Below, one piece after another: positions 7,811-15,752 of a DNA stretch of 64,000 nt (position 1 is its first letter; each line of letters starts with the position of its first letter). The stretch comes from Frondihabitans sucicola (GTDB taxonomy: Bacteria > Actinomycetota > Actinomycetes > Actinomycetales > Microbacteriaceae). The DNA lies in the NCBI RefSeq assembly GCF_030296615.1, contig NZ_AP027732.1:992001-1056000 (forward strand). Reading direction: 5' to 3'. The notes below the pieces were generated by a model. That model did no database searches, was not told the DNA's origin, and saw only the letters and a program-made list of their open reading frames with translations. The position numbers were made by a program, and so were the translations under genes.

Positions 7811-8857
7811 ATGACGAAGGTCACCGGCCTCGCGTTCACAGGCGACCGAGTCGCCGAACTGCGAGAGTTCGAGATCGGCGAACCCGGTCCCACCGAGGTT
7901 CGCCTGCGAGTGCAGGCGTCCGGCATCTGCGGCAGCGACCTGCACACCTACGATTCCGAGCGAGGCTTGCGAGCGCCCGGAACGGACACCCTGCTCGTCG
8001 CCGGGCACGAGCCCTCGGGAATCGTCGAGTCCGTCGGGTCCGAGGTCCGAGACTTCGCCGTCGGGGACCGCGTCCTCGCCTATCACATCCTCGGATGCGG
8101 CAACTGCTACAACTGCCGGCTCGGGTATCCCGTCGTGTGCACGTCGGTCGACGAGCGCAAGGCCTACGGCGGGGAGCGCAACGGGGGCCACGCGCCGCTC
8201 CTCCTGGTGGAGCAGCGCTCCCTGATCAAGCTGCCCGACGAGCTGAGCTTCGCCGACGGGGCGATGATCGCCTGTGGTGTCGGCACCGCCTATTCCGCAC
8301 TCCGCAAGACGGGTGCCAAGACCGGCGACCGGCTGCTCGTGACCGGACTCGGTCCTGTCGGACTCGCCGTGACCCTTCTCGCGAGCACCTTCGGCATCGA
8401 GGTGATCGGAGCGGACATCAACCCCGTGCGAGCCCAGGAGGCGACGCATCACGGGGCCTCCCACGTCATCCTCAAGACGGGGGAGGAGGCCCTCGCCGAG
8501 ATCATGGCGATCACGGGCGGCCTCGGGGTGAACGCCGCGATCGACTGCACCGGCGCCGCCGCCGCCCGCGAGCTGTGCATCGAGGCGAGCGCCACGTGGG
8601 GGCAGGTCGTCTTCGTCGGCGTGGGGCGAAGCACCATCACGTTCGACCCGACCGTGCAGGTGATCGTCAAGATGCTGACCATCCGCGGTTCGTGGGTGTC
8701 GAGCCAGGCCGAGATGCAGGAGCTGACCGGAATCCTCGCGCGCCGAGGCGTCCACCCCGACTCTCTCGTGACGCACACCTTCGAACTCGCGGACGGGGTC
8801 GAGGCATACGAGCTCTTCGCCGGCGGGGCGAGCGGCAAGATGGCGTTCACCTTCTGA
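7811..8857 (+). CDS. Zinc-dependent medium-chain dehydrogenase (polyol/sugar-acid type)
   Basis: The 348-residue protein is a medium-chain dehydrogenase/reductase. The catalytic zinc region is SGICGSDLHTY and GHEPSG. Structural zinc ligands are the four Cys of CGNCYNCRLGYPVVC. The NAD-binding motif is GLGPVG around residue 180. Members of this subfamily oxidise secondary alcohols of polyols or sugar acids such as L-gulonate or L-idonate. Its position between a mannonate-dehydratase-like gene and an aldose-epimerase-like gene supports sugar-acid oxidation, but the specific substrate cannot be read from the sequence. ATG 7811 is preceded by GAAGGAG. Confidence 0.82.
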   Translation: MTKVTGLAFTGDRVAELREFEIGEPGPTEVRLRVQASGICGSDLHTYDSERGLRAPGTDTLLVAGHEPSGIVESVGSEVRDFAVGDRVLAYHILGCGNCYNCRLGYPVVCTSVDERKAYGGERNGGHAPLLLVEQRSLIKLPDELSFADGAMIACGVGTAYSALRKTGAKTGDRLLVTGLGPVGLAVTLLASTFGIEVIGADINPVRAQEATHHGASHVILKTGEEALAEIMAITGGLGVNAAIDCTGAAAARELCIEASATWGQVVFVGVGRSTITFDPTVQVIVKMLTIRGSWVSSQAEMQELTGILARRGVHPDSLVTHTFELADGVEAYELFAGGASGKMAFTF

Positions 8858-8885
8858 TGCGCGCTTTCGGCGAGGTGGTCGCGCC

Positions 8886-9839
8886 ATGGCGGTGACGGAG
8901 TCCGTCGTCCTGCTCGAGAGCGACCGGATTCGGGTCGAGGTCGACCTTGGCCGAGGCGCCGAGATCGCCGGCATCCATGATCTCGGCACCGGTGTGGACA
9001 TCCTGATGACCACGCCCTGGGCGTCCGCGGCACGTGAAATGCGTCCCGTGAAGCTTGCGGCCGATCCTCGCGCGAGCGAGGCCGAGTGGACGGCGAGCTA
9101 CGGAGGCGGGTGGCAGACACTGGTCCCGCACGCCGGAGAGCCGGAGGAGGTCGACGGCGTGGTCCGGCACTACCACGGTGAGGGCTCGGCCGTCGCCTGG
9201 GAACTCGATGGTGCGACCGAGGACGAGGTCAGGGGCCACCTGGAGCTGGAGACCGTGCCTCTTCGCATCGACCGCACCGTCTCTCTCGCCGGTGCCGCCG
9301 TGACCGTCACCGACGTGCTCACCAACGTGGCGAACCAGCCCCTCGCGTACGACTACCAGTCGCACCCCGCGTTCGGCGCGCCCTTCCTCGACGCCGATTG
9401 TCGCATCGAGCTGGACGCCGAGCGCTACCTTCCCGATCCGCGATTCGACCTCGGCGAACTCGCGCCCGGCGTGGCGGTCGACTGGCCCAGGGCGGCGTCC
9501 CACGGTGTCGCCGTGGACCTCGCTGCCGTGCCCGCGCCCGATTCGGGCGTCTTCCGCTTCGGCTGGCTCGAGGATTTCGCGACTCGTTCGGTCAGGATCG
9601 CCAATCCACGGCTCGGACTCGCCGCGACCCTGGAATGGGACGAGGACGATCGGGATCGCGCCTGGTTCTGGCTCGATGCAGGATCCCGTGCGAGCCCGCC
9701 CTGGGACGGCCGCGGCTACGTCCTCGCCATCGAGCCGTCGACCCGCGCCACGGTCAGAGACCGGGCAGCACCGCGCCTGGCGGCGGGGTCGACACGAACG
9801 TTCACCACTCGAATGACCATCAGCACTACCCACCCGTGA
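8886..9839 (+). CDS. Aldose 1-epimerase-like (DUF4432-type) protein
   Basis: The 317-residue protein has a galactose-mutarotase-like beta-sandwich pattern, with VEVDLGRGAEIAGIHDLGTG at the N terminus and YDYQSHPAFGAPF at the position where this fold carries a catalytic-region His. Such proteins interconvert sugar anomers or bind sugars; the DUF4432 group is poorly characterised. ATG 8886 lies 28 bases after the dehydrogenase stop and a permease gene follows, so it belongs to the same operon. Assignment rests on fold-level resemblance. Confidence 0.65.
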   Translation: MAVTESVVLLESDRIRVEVDLGRGAEIAGIHDLGTGVDILMTTPWASAAREMRPVKLAADPRASEAEWTASYGGGWQTLVPHAGEPEEVDGVVRHYHGEGSAVAWELDGATEDEVRGHLELETVPLRIDRTVSLAGAAVTVTDVLTNVANQPLAYDYQSHPAFGAPFLDADCRIELDAERYLPDPRFDLGELAPGVAVDWPRAASHGVAVDLAAVPAPDSGVFRFGWLEDFATRSVRIANPRLGLAATLEWDEDDRDRAWFWLDAGSRASPPWDGRGYVLAIEPSTRATVRDRAAPRLAAGSTRTFTTRMTISTTHP

Positions 9840-9868
9840 CAGAGAAGTTCCAGGTTAGGAGTAAGGCA

Positions 9869-11230
9869 ATGACATCTGTAGACGACGCCCCCGTGCGTCA
9901 GGAGGGGGCCACCGAAAGCCTCCCGAGGCAGACCGTTCTCGAGAAGATCGGTCTGCCGAAGGGCATGAGCTTCGGCGTGCTCGGCATGATCATCTTCGTG
10001 GTCGGCGACGCCCTCGAGGTGACGTGGATCACCAACTTCTTCTCCACCGGCATCGGGATTCCCCTGGCGTCAGCCGCGTGGATCGTCACCGCTTTCGGCA
10101 TCTGCGGCGCCGTGGGCGCGTACGTCGTCGGCCCGCTGACGAACGTCCTCGGACCGCGCCGGGTGATGCTGATCGGCCTGTTCCTGTGGGCGGCCGTCGA
10201 CGCCGTCTTCATCTCCGTCGCTCTGCCCAGCGAGAACTACTGGCTGATCCTGGCTGTCTACGCCCTCCGGGGCCTCGGCCAGCCGTTGTTCGGCTTCGCC
10301 TTCCTCATCTGGCTCACCAAGCGGGCCCGCGCCGGCCACGAAGCCCGCACGCAGGCGTGGTTCTGGTTCTGTCTGAGTGGCGGTCAGCAGATCCTCGGAG
10401 TCGCCGTCGCCGGGCTCGTCCTCCCGGTCCTCGGTCCTCTCGGCACCCTGTGGATCGGGCTGGGCATCGCGCTCGCCGGTGGCCTCGTGGCCGTCCTGCT
10501 GATCCGCGACCCCACCGGCATCGGGTCGACGAAGGTCGGAGGTTCGGTCTCGCAGCACTTCCTCGCCGGTCTCTCGATCATCTGGCGCCAGCCGAAGGTC
10601 GGGGTCGGTGGACTCGTCAAGATCATCAACATCGGCGGGATCCTGGCCGTCACCGTGTACTACGTCCCGTACCTGACGACGGAGATCAAGGTTCCCCTGT
10701 CGCAGGCGGTGCTCGCGTTCACGATCCTCGGCATCACCGGCGTTCCGGGGAACCTCGTCTGGGGGTGGCTGAGCGACCGGCTCGGGTGGGCGAACACCGT
10801 TCAGTGGGTGGCGAGCCCCATCAACGCGATCTGCATCGCCCTGCTCTTCTGGGTGCCGCAGTGGGCCGGAGCGAACTTCGTCCTGATCGCCGTGGTCATG
10901 CTCGTCTGGGGCGTCGGCACGTCGGCCTACGTGCCGATCTCGGCGCTCGTGCCGGCGCTCGCGCCGAAGGAGAAGCCGGCGGCCCTCGGCGTCATCAACC
11001 TGTCGACGGGTGTGGCCTCGTTGCTCGGCCCGGCCATCGTCGCCATCGTGCTCCCGGGCCTCGGCTTCCAGGGCGTCACGTGGGCGGTGGTCGCTCTCTA
11101 CGTCCTCTCCTTCCTGCTGATGTTCTACGTGCAGCTGCCCGGTCGCGCGCGGACGACGGCGGACCTCCCCGTCGACGAGGCGGACGTTCCTCTCGTCTCG
11201 GTGCCCGCCTCGCCGCCGGTGACCCTGTGA
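9869..11230 (+). CDS. MFS transporter, polyol permease family (RbtT/DalT-like)
   Basis: The 453-residue protein has about twelve transmembrane segments. It begins with the polyol-permease-like MSFGVLGMIIFVVGDALEVTWITNF and continues with ALRGLGQPLFGFAFLIWL, both close to the corresponding parts of Klebsiella ribitol and arabinitol transporters as I recall them. A cytoplasmic loop GWLSDRLGW matches the MFS RD-type loop. It most likely imports a polyol or sugar-acid-like solute for this operon. The ATG at 9869 follows GGAGTAAGGCA. Its stop codon overlaps the GTG of the next gene (GTGA). Confidence 0.85.
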   Translation: MTSVDDAPVRQEGATESLPRQTVLEKIGLPKGMSFGVLGMIIFVVGDALEVTWITNFFSTGIGIPLASAAWIVTAFGICGAVGAYVVGPLTNVLGPRRVMLIGLFLWAAVDAVFISVALPSENYWLILAVYALRGLGQPLFGFAFLIWLTKRARAGHEARTQAWFWFCLSGGQQILGVAVAGLVLPVLGPLGTLWIGLGIALAGGLVAVLLIRDPTGIGSTKVGGSVSQHFLAGLSIIWRQPKVGVGGLVKIINIGGILAVTVYYVPYLTTEIKVPLSQAVLAFTILGITGVPGNLVWGWLSDRLGWANTVQWVASPINAICIALLFWVPQWAGANFVLIAVVMLVWGVGTSAYVPISALVPALAPKEKPAALGVINLSTGVASLLGPAIVAIVLPGLGFQGVTWAVVALYVLSFLLMFYVQLPGRARTTADLPVDEADVPLVSVPASPPVTL

Positions 11231-12191
11231 AGGTCGCCGTGACGGGGGTCTCGGGATCGTGGGATCGGCGGTCACGGCCGGCCTGCGATCCCGGGGCCAC
11301 ACCGTGGTCGCGATCGATCGACGGCCTCCGTCCGACGCGGCCCGCGCGCTCCGCGACTACGCCGATGCCCTCGAGACTCCGGCCACGCCGGACCCCTTCG
11401 AGTTCATCGAGGAAGTCAGGACGGTGGACCTCGCCTCGTATGCGGAGACGCGCGAAGCGCTCGCGGACGCCGAGGCGGTCGTGCACCTCGCGGGGATCAA
11501 CAACCCTCTCTCGGCTCCCGGGTGGGAGGTCCACGACAACAACGTCGTCGCGTCGTACCACGTGCTCAGCGCCGCCGCCGAGCTCGGGATCTCTCGCGTC
11601 GTCCAGTCGTCGAGCGTCAATGCGATCGGTCTCTCCTGGAGTCGCGCCCCGCGCTTCGACTACTTCCCGGTCGACCTGGCCCACGCGACCAGGAACGAGG
11701 ACGCCTACAGCCTGTCGAAGCTGGTTCAGGAGGTTCAGGCGGATTCTCTCACGCGTCGATTCGAGTCGACGAGCGTCGTGAGCCTCCGGCTGCACGCGGT
11801 CCTGAACGACGCCTCCGACGCCCAGGCCTATGTCGATCGTTTCGGTGTCGACTGGGCGGTGAACGGGCTGTTCGGATACTGCACCATCTCGTCGACGGTC
11901 GACGCCGTCGTCCTCGCCTGCGAGGCGGAGGTCACGGGTCATGAACGGTTGTGGGTCGTCGAACCCGAGACCTTCGTCTCGGCCCCGTCGGGCGAGCTGG
12001 CTGCACGGTACTACCCGGACGTGACCGTGCGGGGCCCGCTCGACGGACGGTCGGCGTTCTTCGATGCCAGCCGCACCGTGGAGGTGCTCGGGTGGACGCC
12101 GTCCACGGTCGTCGACCCGCCCGCAGCCCTCGTCGACCTCGGCCTCGGCCGCGACGCCGCCGCCGAAGCCACGACGGAGGGCTCCCGATGA
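11227..12191 (+). CDS. NAD(P)-dependent epimerase/dehydratase, frame interrupted by one missing base
   Basis: An extended short-chain dehydrogenase begins at GTG 11227, overlapping the permease stop. The first strand reads VKVAVTGVSGS, then the frame changes near 11256-11260. The rest (GSAVTAGLRSRGHTVVAID, then VVHLAGINNP, a Ser in VVQSSSVNAIG and catalytic YSLSK) continues to 12191. One added G in the GGG at 11256-11258 yields GxxGxxG and a 321-residue protein. An internal GTG at 11259 would lack the first Rossmann strand. Family members act on nucleotide sugars, sugar acids or polyols. The stop overlaps the next ATG (ATGA). Confidence 0.75.
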
Positions 12192-13741
12192 CGCTCACCG
12201 TGGACGAGTTCGCAGCGAGCGTCGGCCACTACCAGCGGGAGGGAGTCGATGCCGTTCAACGGGGGCACATCCGGCACATCGACAACCTGTCGCGGCGCCT
12301 TCCGAACGACTGGTCGGGGATGGGATCGCGATCCAACGGCCAGGACGACTTCGCGTCGCTCCGGTATCAGCTCGCGTACGCGGCCATTGCGCTCGCCCTG
12401 GCGCACCGGTATCGGCTGCCCGCGGCCCCCGGCGTCTTCAAGGGGACCTTCGACCGGCTCATCCAGAAGATGATCCTGCCCGAGGTGTGGATGTACTGGC
12501 GGAACACGAGCACGGGTCAGGCCGTGTTCAACGCCCACATCCCGATGGAGTCCGAGTGGGACCCTGTCCGGCGCGACAACATCATGTACAGCGCGTACGT
12601 GCAGGTCATGACCCTGCTCTTCGCCTACCTCTTCGACGACGACCGGTACTCCGTCCCCGGGTCCATCAGTTTCCGGCACTGGGCGTTCAGCTGGGGCGGC
12701 GAAGAGAAGCGATTCGACTACGACCAGAACAGCTTGAACGAGCTCATCTACTGGAAGATGGTGGAGAGCGGCTACGTGGGCGTCGCGTGCGAGCCGAACT
12801 GCGTCTTCCAGATCTGCAACCAGCTCCCGCTGCTCGGCTTCCGCCTGCACGACTTCCTCTCGGGTGGTCAGCGGGCAGCCGAGGTCGAGCGCGGCTATCG
12901 GAAGGCCTGGGATGACTTCGGCCGGCTCGACACCGAGGGGCGTTACAACCTGCTCCTCCTCGAGGACTCGCAGCAGATGCTGACCAACGACGCCACCGAG
13001 GTGTGGGGCGACGCGTGGGCCGGAACCGTGCTCAACATGCTCAATCGCGACCTCGTGCGGGAGCACTACCCGGAGCAGATCCGCCGGCTGCTCGTCGACG
13101 GCCCGGACGGGACGCTGAGCATCCGCCCGCTCACGTCCACGCCGCTTCTCGGCCACGACCTGTTCGAGGATCACGGGGACTTCGGGTGGGCGGCCGCCTG
13201 GGCTGCGGAGGTGGGGGACACGTCTACCCGGGATCGGCTGCTCCGCTTCGCCGACGCGCGGCTGGCACCGACCTGGGTCGACGGGGGACTGTTCTACCCG
13301 CGCAGCGACGATTCGACGGACGAGGACGGATACCACCGGCTCGTCGACCCCCTCACTGGCAACTCTCTGCTCGCACTGGCGCGTCTCGACGTCCCCGATG
13401 GCCTCTGGGGGCTCTACCATCTGCCGCGCGAACCTCACTCCGCGACCGCTCCGGCCGTCGTCGAGGTCGACCGCAGCATCGACGTCGCCCGAGCATTCGT
13501 CGACGACGAAGGCGACCTGCAGACGACGATCGGTACCGCGGCCGCAAAACCGGCCGCGTCCGCGCGGATCGGGCGGCTTCCCGCGGAGGGGCGCTGGTCG
13601 CTCGAGCGAGACGGGCTCGTCGTCGCCCGCGGACGATCCGAACGGGCGGACAGCAGCGATCCGGACGTCGCGTACGTCGGCGGCGAGCTGATCGTCACGC
13701 CGCGATCCCCGGAAGAAAGGTATGTGCTCCATGTCGACTGA
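12188..13741 (+). CDS. Linalool dehydratase/isomerase-like (LDI family) protein
   Basis: The 517-residue soluble protein resembles Castellaniella linalool dehydratase/isomerase, which interconverts myrcene, linalool and geraniol. Matching segments are HIRHID (Asp32, at the position of LDI Asp39), RDNIMYSAYVQVM (LDI NIMYKGHLNLM), and VACEPNCVFQIC, with Cys201 and Cys210 spaced exactly like LDI Cys171 and Cys180. The LDI His129 position is Tyr137 here. There is no signal peptide, unlike the periplasmic LDI, and about 90 extra residues form a beta-rich tail. It overlaps the upstream epimerase (ATGA), and a SCO-like gene starts 11 bases before its end. The reaction may differ from LDI; comparison is from memory. 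Confidence 0.68.
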   Translation: MTLTVDEFAASVGHYQREGVDAVQRGHIRHIDNLSRRLPNDWSGMGSRSNGQDDFASLRYQLAYAAIALALAHRYRLPAAPGVFKGTFDRLIQKMILPEVWMYWRNTSTGQAVFNAHIPMESEWDPVRRDNIMYSAYVQVMTLLFAYLFDDDRYSVPGSISFRHWAFSWGGEEKRFDYDQNSLNELIYWKMVESGYVGVACEPNCVFQICNQLPLLGFRLHDFLSGGQRAAEVERGYRKAWDDFGRLDTEGRYNLLLLEDSQQMLTNDATEVWGDAWAGTVLNMLNRDLVREHYPEQIRRLLVDGPDGTLSIRPLTSTPLLGHDLFEDHGDFGWAAAWAAEVGDTSTRDRLLRFADARLAPTWVDGGLFYPRSDDSTDEDGYHRLVDPLTGNSLLALARLDVPDGLWGLYHLPREPHSATAPAVVEVDRSIDVARAFVDDEGDLQTTIGTAAAKPAASARIGRLPAEGRWSLERDGLVVARGRSERADSSDPDVAYVGGELIVTPRSPEERYVLHVD

Positions 13742-14303
13742 CGACACGATCACCTTCACGCTCGACGATCATCTGGGTCGGCCCACCGCGCAGTCGAGCT
13801 TCCCCGGCCGCCGCTCCCTGGTGTTCTTCGGTTTCACGCACTGCCGCACCGTGTGCCCGAGGGCGCTCGATCGACTCGACCGGGCGCTCGACCTTCTCGG
13901 CGAGGATGCCGCAGCGTTCCAGCCGCTGTACGTCACGGTCGATCCGGATCGGGACGACCCCGAACGCATGCGCTGGTTCCTCAGGGACCGTCCCCGCTTC
14001 CTCGGCCTGTCCGGAACGCCCCGGCAGCTCGAGGACACCCGGCGCGCGTTCCGGGCGTTCGCGAAGCGGAAGGACGATCCGCAGGATCCGGACGGGTACG
14101 CCGTACCGCACACCGCGCTCACCTATGTGCTCGACGACGCGGGCCGGCTCCTCACCCATCTCGCCGACGCCATGACGGCGGACGAGGTGGCGACCGCACT
14201 CCGCGGGGTCCTTCGCGACGACCCCGCGACGGACTCGATCCCGAGTGACGACGGGTGCTGCTCGGCGGGCGACGGCCCCTGCGACTGCTGCGGGGGCGAG
14301 TGA
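13731..14303 (+). CDS. SCO1/SenC-like thiol-disulfide protein with Cys-rich tail
   Basis: The 190-residue protein has a thioredoxin fold of the SCO type. FGFTHCRTVCPRAL carries the C-x3-C pair, and YAVPHTALTYVLD carries the conserved His that completes the copper/redox site. No signal peptide is present, although SCO proteins usually act outside the membrane. After the domain comes a tail with CC, then C-x-CC (GPCDCCGGE), five Cys within the last 16 residues, suggesting metal binding or thiol exchange. An earlier ATG at 13722 is possible. The start lies inside the LDI-like gene, so the two are translationally linked. Confidence 0.8.
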   Translation: MSTDDTITFTLDDHLGRPTAQSSFPGRRSLVFFGFTHCRTVCPRALDRLDRALDLLGEDAAAFQPLYVTVDPDRDDPERMRWFLRDRPRFLGLSGTPRQLEDTRRAFRAFAKRKDDPQDPDGYAVPHTALTYVLDDAGRLLTHLADAMTADEVATALRGVLRDDPATDSIPSDDGCCSAGDGPCDCCGGE

Positions 14304-14305
14304 CG

Positions 14306-15289
14306 ATGTCCGCACGTTTCGAGATCCCCGCGTACGACCCGGACCTGATAGCCGACGTCGGGAGGATGCCGTCCGCGGTCACGAACGAGCAGCAGTTCCG
14401 CGAGTGGCGAGCCGAACCCCTCCCCGGGCTGGACGAGTTGCGACCGGCGCTGGACGAGTTGGGGCTCGTCCACGAGGAGCACGTGGTCGCCGTGCCCGGA
14501 GGGAAGATGGTTCTCTCCGTGGTCCGCCCTCGCACGGTCGCGGGCCGGCTCCCGGCCCTGTACCTCATTCACGGCGGAGGGATGATCGCCGGCAATCGCT
14601 TCGGCAGCTTCCTTCCCGACGTCCTGACCTGGATCGTCGACCACGGGATCGTCGTGGTCTCGCCGGAGTACACGCTCGCTCCGGAACAGCGAGCCCCGCA
14701 GGCGGCCATGGAGTGCTACGCAGGACTCCGTTGGGTCGCCGAGCACGCGATCGACCTGAGCATCGACGATGACCGTCTCGTCCTGGCCGGCGGTTCGGGC
14801 GGAGGCGGCCTGGCTGCGAGCGTGTCGCTTCTCGCTCGAGACAACGGCGGCCCGGGCCTTCTCGCCCAGATGCTCCTGTGTCCGCAGCTCGGCGATCGGC
14901 ACGACACCGTCTCCTCCGAGCAGTTCACGCTCGCCAACGGAGCCATCGACCCGTGGCCGAGCGAAACGAACCGCTACGCCTGGAACGCGCTCCTCGGCGA
15001 GGGCCACGAAGACGCGGACGTCAGCATCTACGCCTCCCCTGCGCGTGCCGACGACCTGAGCGGACTCCCCCAGGCATTCATCGACGTCGGAGGCAACGAG
15101 GTCTTCCGCGACGCGGACCTGGCGTATGCGTCTCGCCTGTGGCAGGGCGGTGTGAACGTCGAGGTGCACGTGTGGCCGGGTGGCTACCACTCGTTCGATT
15201 TCATGGTCCCGGACGCACCCGTGTCGATCGCGGCGAAGGCGGCCCGCACCAGCTGGCTCGAGCGGATCTTCGCCGCCGCCGCGGGCTGA
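14306..15289 (+). CDS. Alpha/beta hydrolase (hormone-sensitive lipase family esterase)
   Basis: The 327-residue protein has the HSL oxyanion motif HGGGMIAG, the nucleophile elbow LAGGSGGGGLA (Ser in G-x-S-x-G) and a C-terminal catalytic Asp/His region ending in WPGGYHSFDF. It has no signal peptide. It starts two bases after the SCO-like stop and ends the first operon. It is clearly paralogous to the esterase at 48947-49918. In this cluster it could cleave an acyl ester of a terpenoid or sugar. ATG 14306 was chosen over an upstream in-frame ATG that would overlap the SCO-like gene. Confidence 0.82.
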   Translation: MSARFEIPAYDPDLIADVGRMPSAVTNEQQFREWRAEPLPGLDELRPALDELGLVHEEHVVAVPGGKMVLSVVRPRTVAGRLPALYLIHGGGMIAGNRFGSFLPDVLTWIVDHGIVVVSPEYTLAPEQRAPQAAMECYAGLRWVAEHAIDLSIDDDRLVLAGGSGGGGLAASVSLLARDNGGPGLLAQMLLCPQLGDRHDTVSSEQFTLANGAIDPWPSETNRYAWNALLGEGHEDADVSIYASPARADDLSGLPQAFIDVGGNEVFRDADLAYASRLWQGGVNVEVHVWPGGYHSFDFMVPDAPVSIAAKAARTSWLERIFAAAAG

Positions 15290-15407
15290 GCTCTTCCACC
15301 CGACTCCCGCGCCACCTGCGACCAACTGTGCCAGATGTCCATGACCATTCATGCGACGAATCCTGTTGTTGCAAGCCAGACGCTGAAACATGCCCACAGG
15401 AATGATC

Positions 15408-15474
15408 GAAAAATCCATGGATTGATCGCTCAGCACATTCGTGTTGACGATGCCGCGAGGTTAGCTTTCATCAC
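15408..15474 (+). promoter_or_regulatory. Regulatory region of the ferredoxin-P450 operon, shared with 35402-35468
   Basis: GAAAAATCCATG-GA-TTGATC (15408-15427) includes the perfect palindrome AATCCATGGATT (15412-15423). After exactly 33 bases comes TTAGCTTTCATCAC (15461-15474). The same arrangement, on the other strand and at almost the same distance from its gene, precedes the ferredoxin reductase. It probably binds the AraC-type regulator encoded at 35541. Confidence 0.75.
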
Positions 15475-15495
15475 GCAATCGCCAAAGGAGGCGCC

Positions 15496-15687
15496 ATGAG
15501 AATCGAAGTCGATCACGACGCGTGCGTCGGCGCTGGGCAGTGTGCCCTCGTCGCCGGGGAGGTCTTCGACCAGGACGACGAGGGGTTCGTCGTGGTCCTC
15601 GACGACACCCCGCCCACCGGATCGCACCAGGCGGCTCGTCGTGCTGCCTCGCTGTGCCCCGCACGAGCGATTCGCGTCCGCGAATGA
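15496..15687 (+). CDS. Ferredoxin, [3Fe-4S] type
   Basis: The 63-residue protein is a short bacterial ferredoxin of the kind that serves P450s. DACVGAGQC gives two cluster Cys with the insertion typical of [3Fe-4S] proteins, and SLCPARAI gives the third. The ATG has a strong Shine-Dalgarno (AAAGGAG). It begins the second catabolic operon and lies 65 bases before the P450 gene, so it is the likely electron donor. Its reductase partner is probably the enzyme encoded at 34118-35379, which shares its promoter element. Confidence 0.92.
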   Translation: MRIEVDHDACVGAGQCALVAGEVFDQDDEGFVVVLDDTPPTGSHQAARRAASLCPARAIRVRE

Positions 15688-15752
15688 CTCGGCCGTCCGG
15701 GGAGCGACACGCACGACACTCACCGACCGAACAACGAAGAGGAGTCTGAACG

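Noticed and set aside
8886..9839. Assigning the aldose-epimerase-like protein as galactose mutarotase (GalM)
   Set aside because: Only the general fold pattern is visible and the key His/Glu arrangement cannot be aligned by eye.
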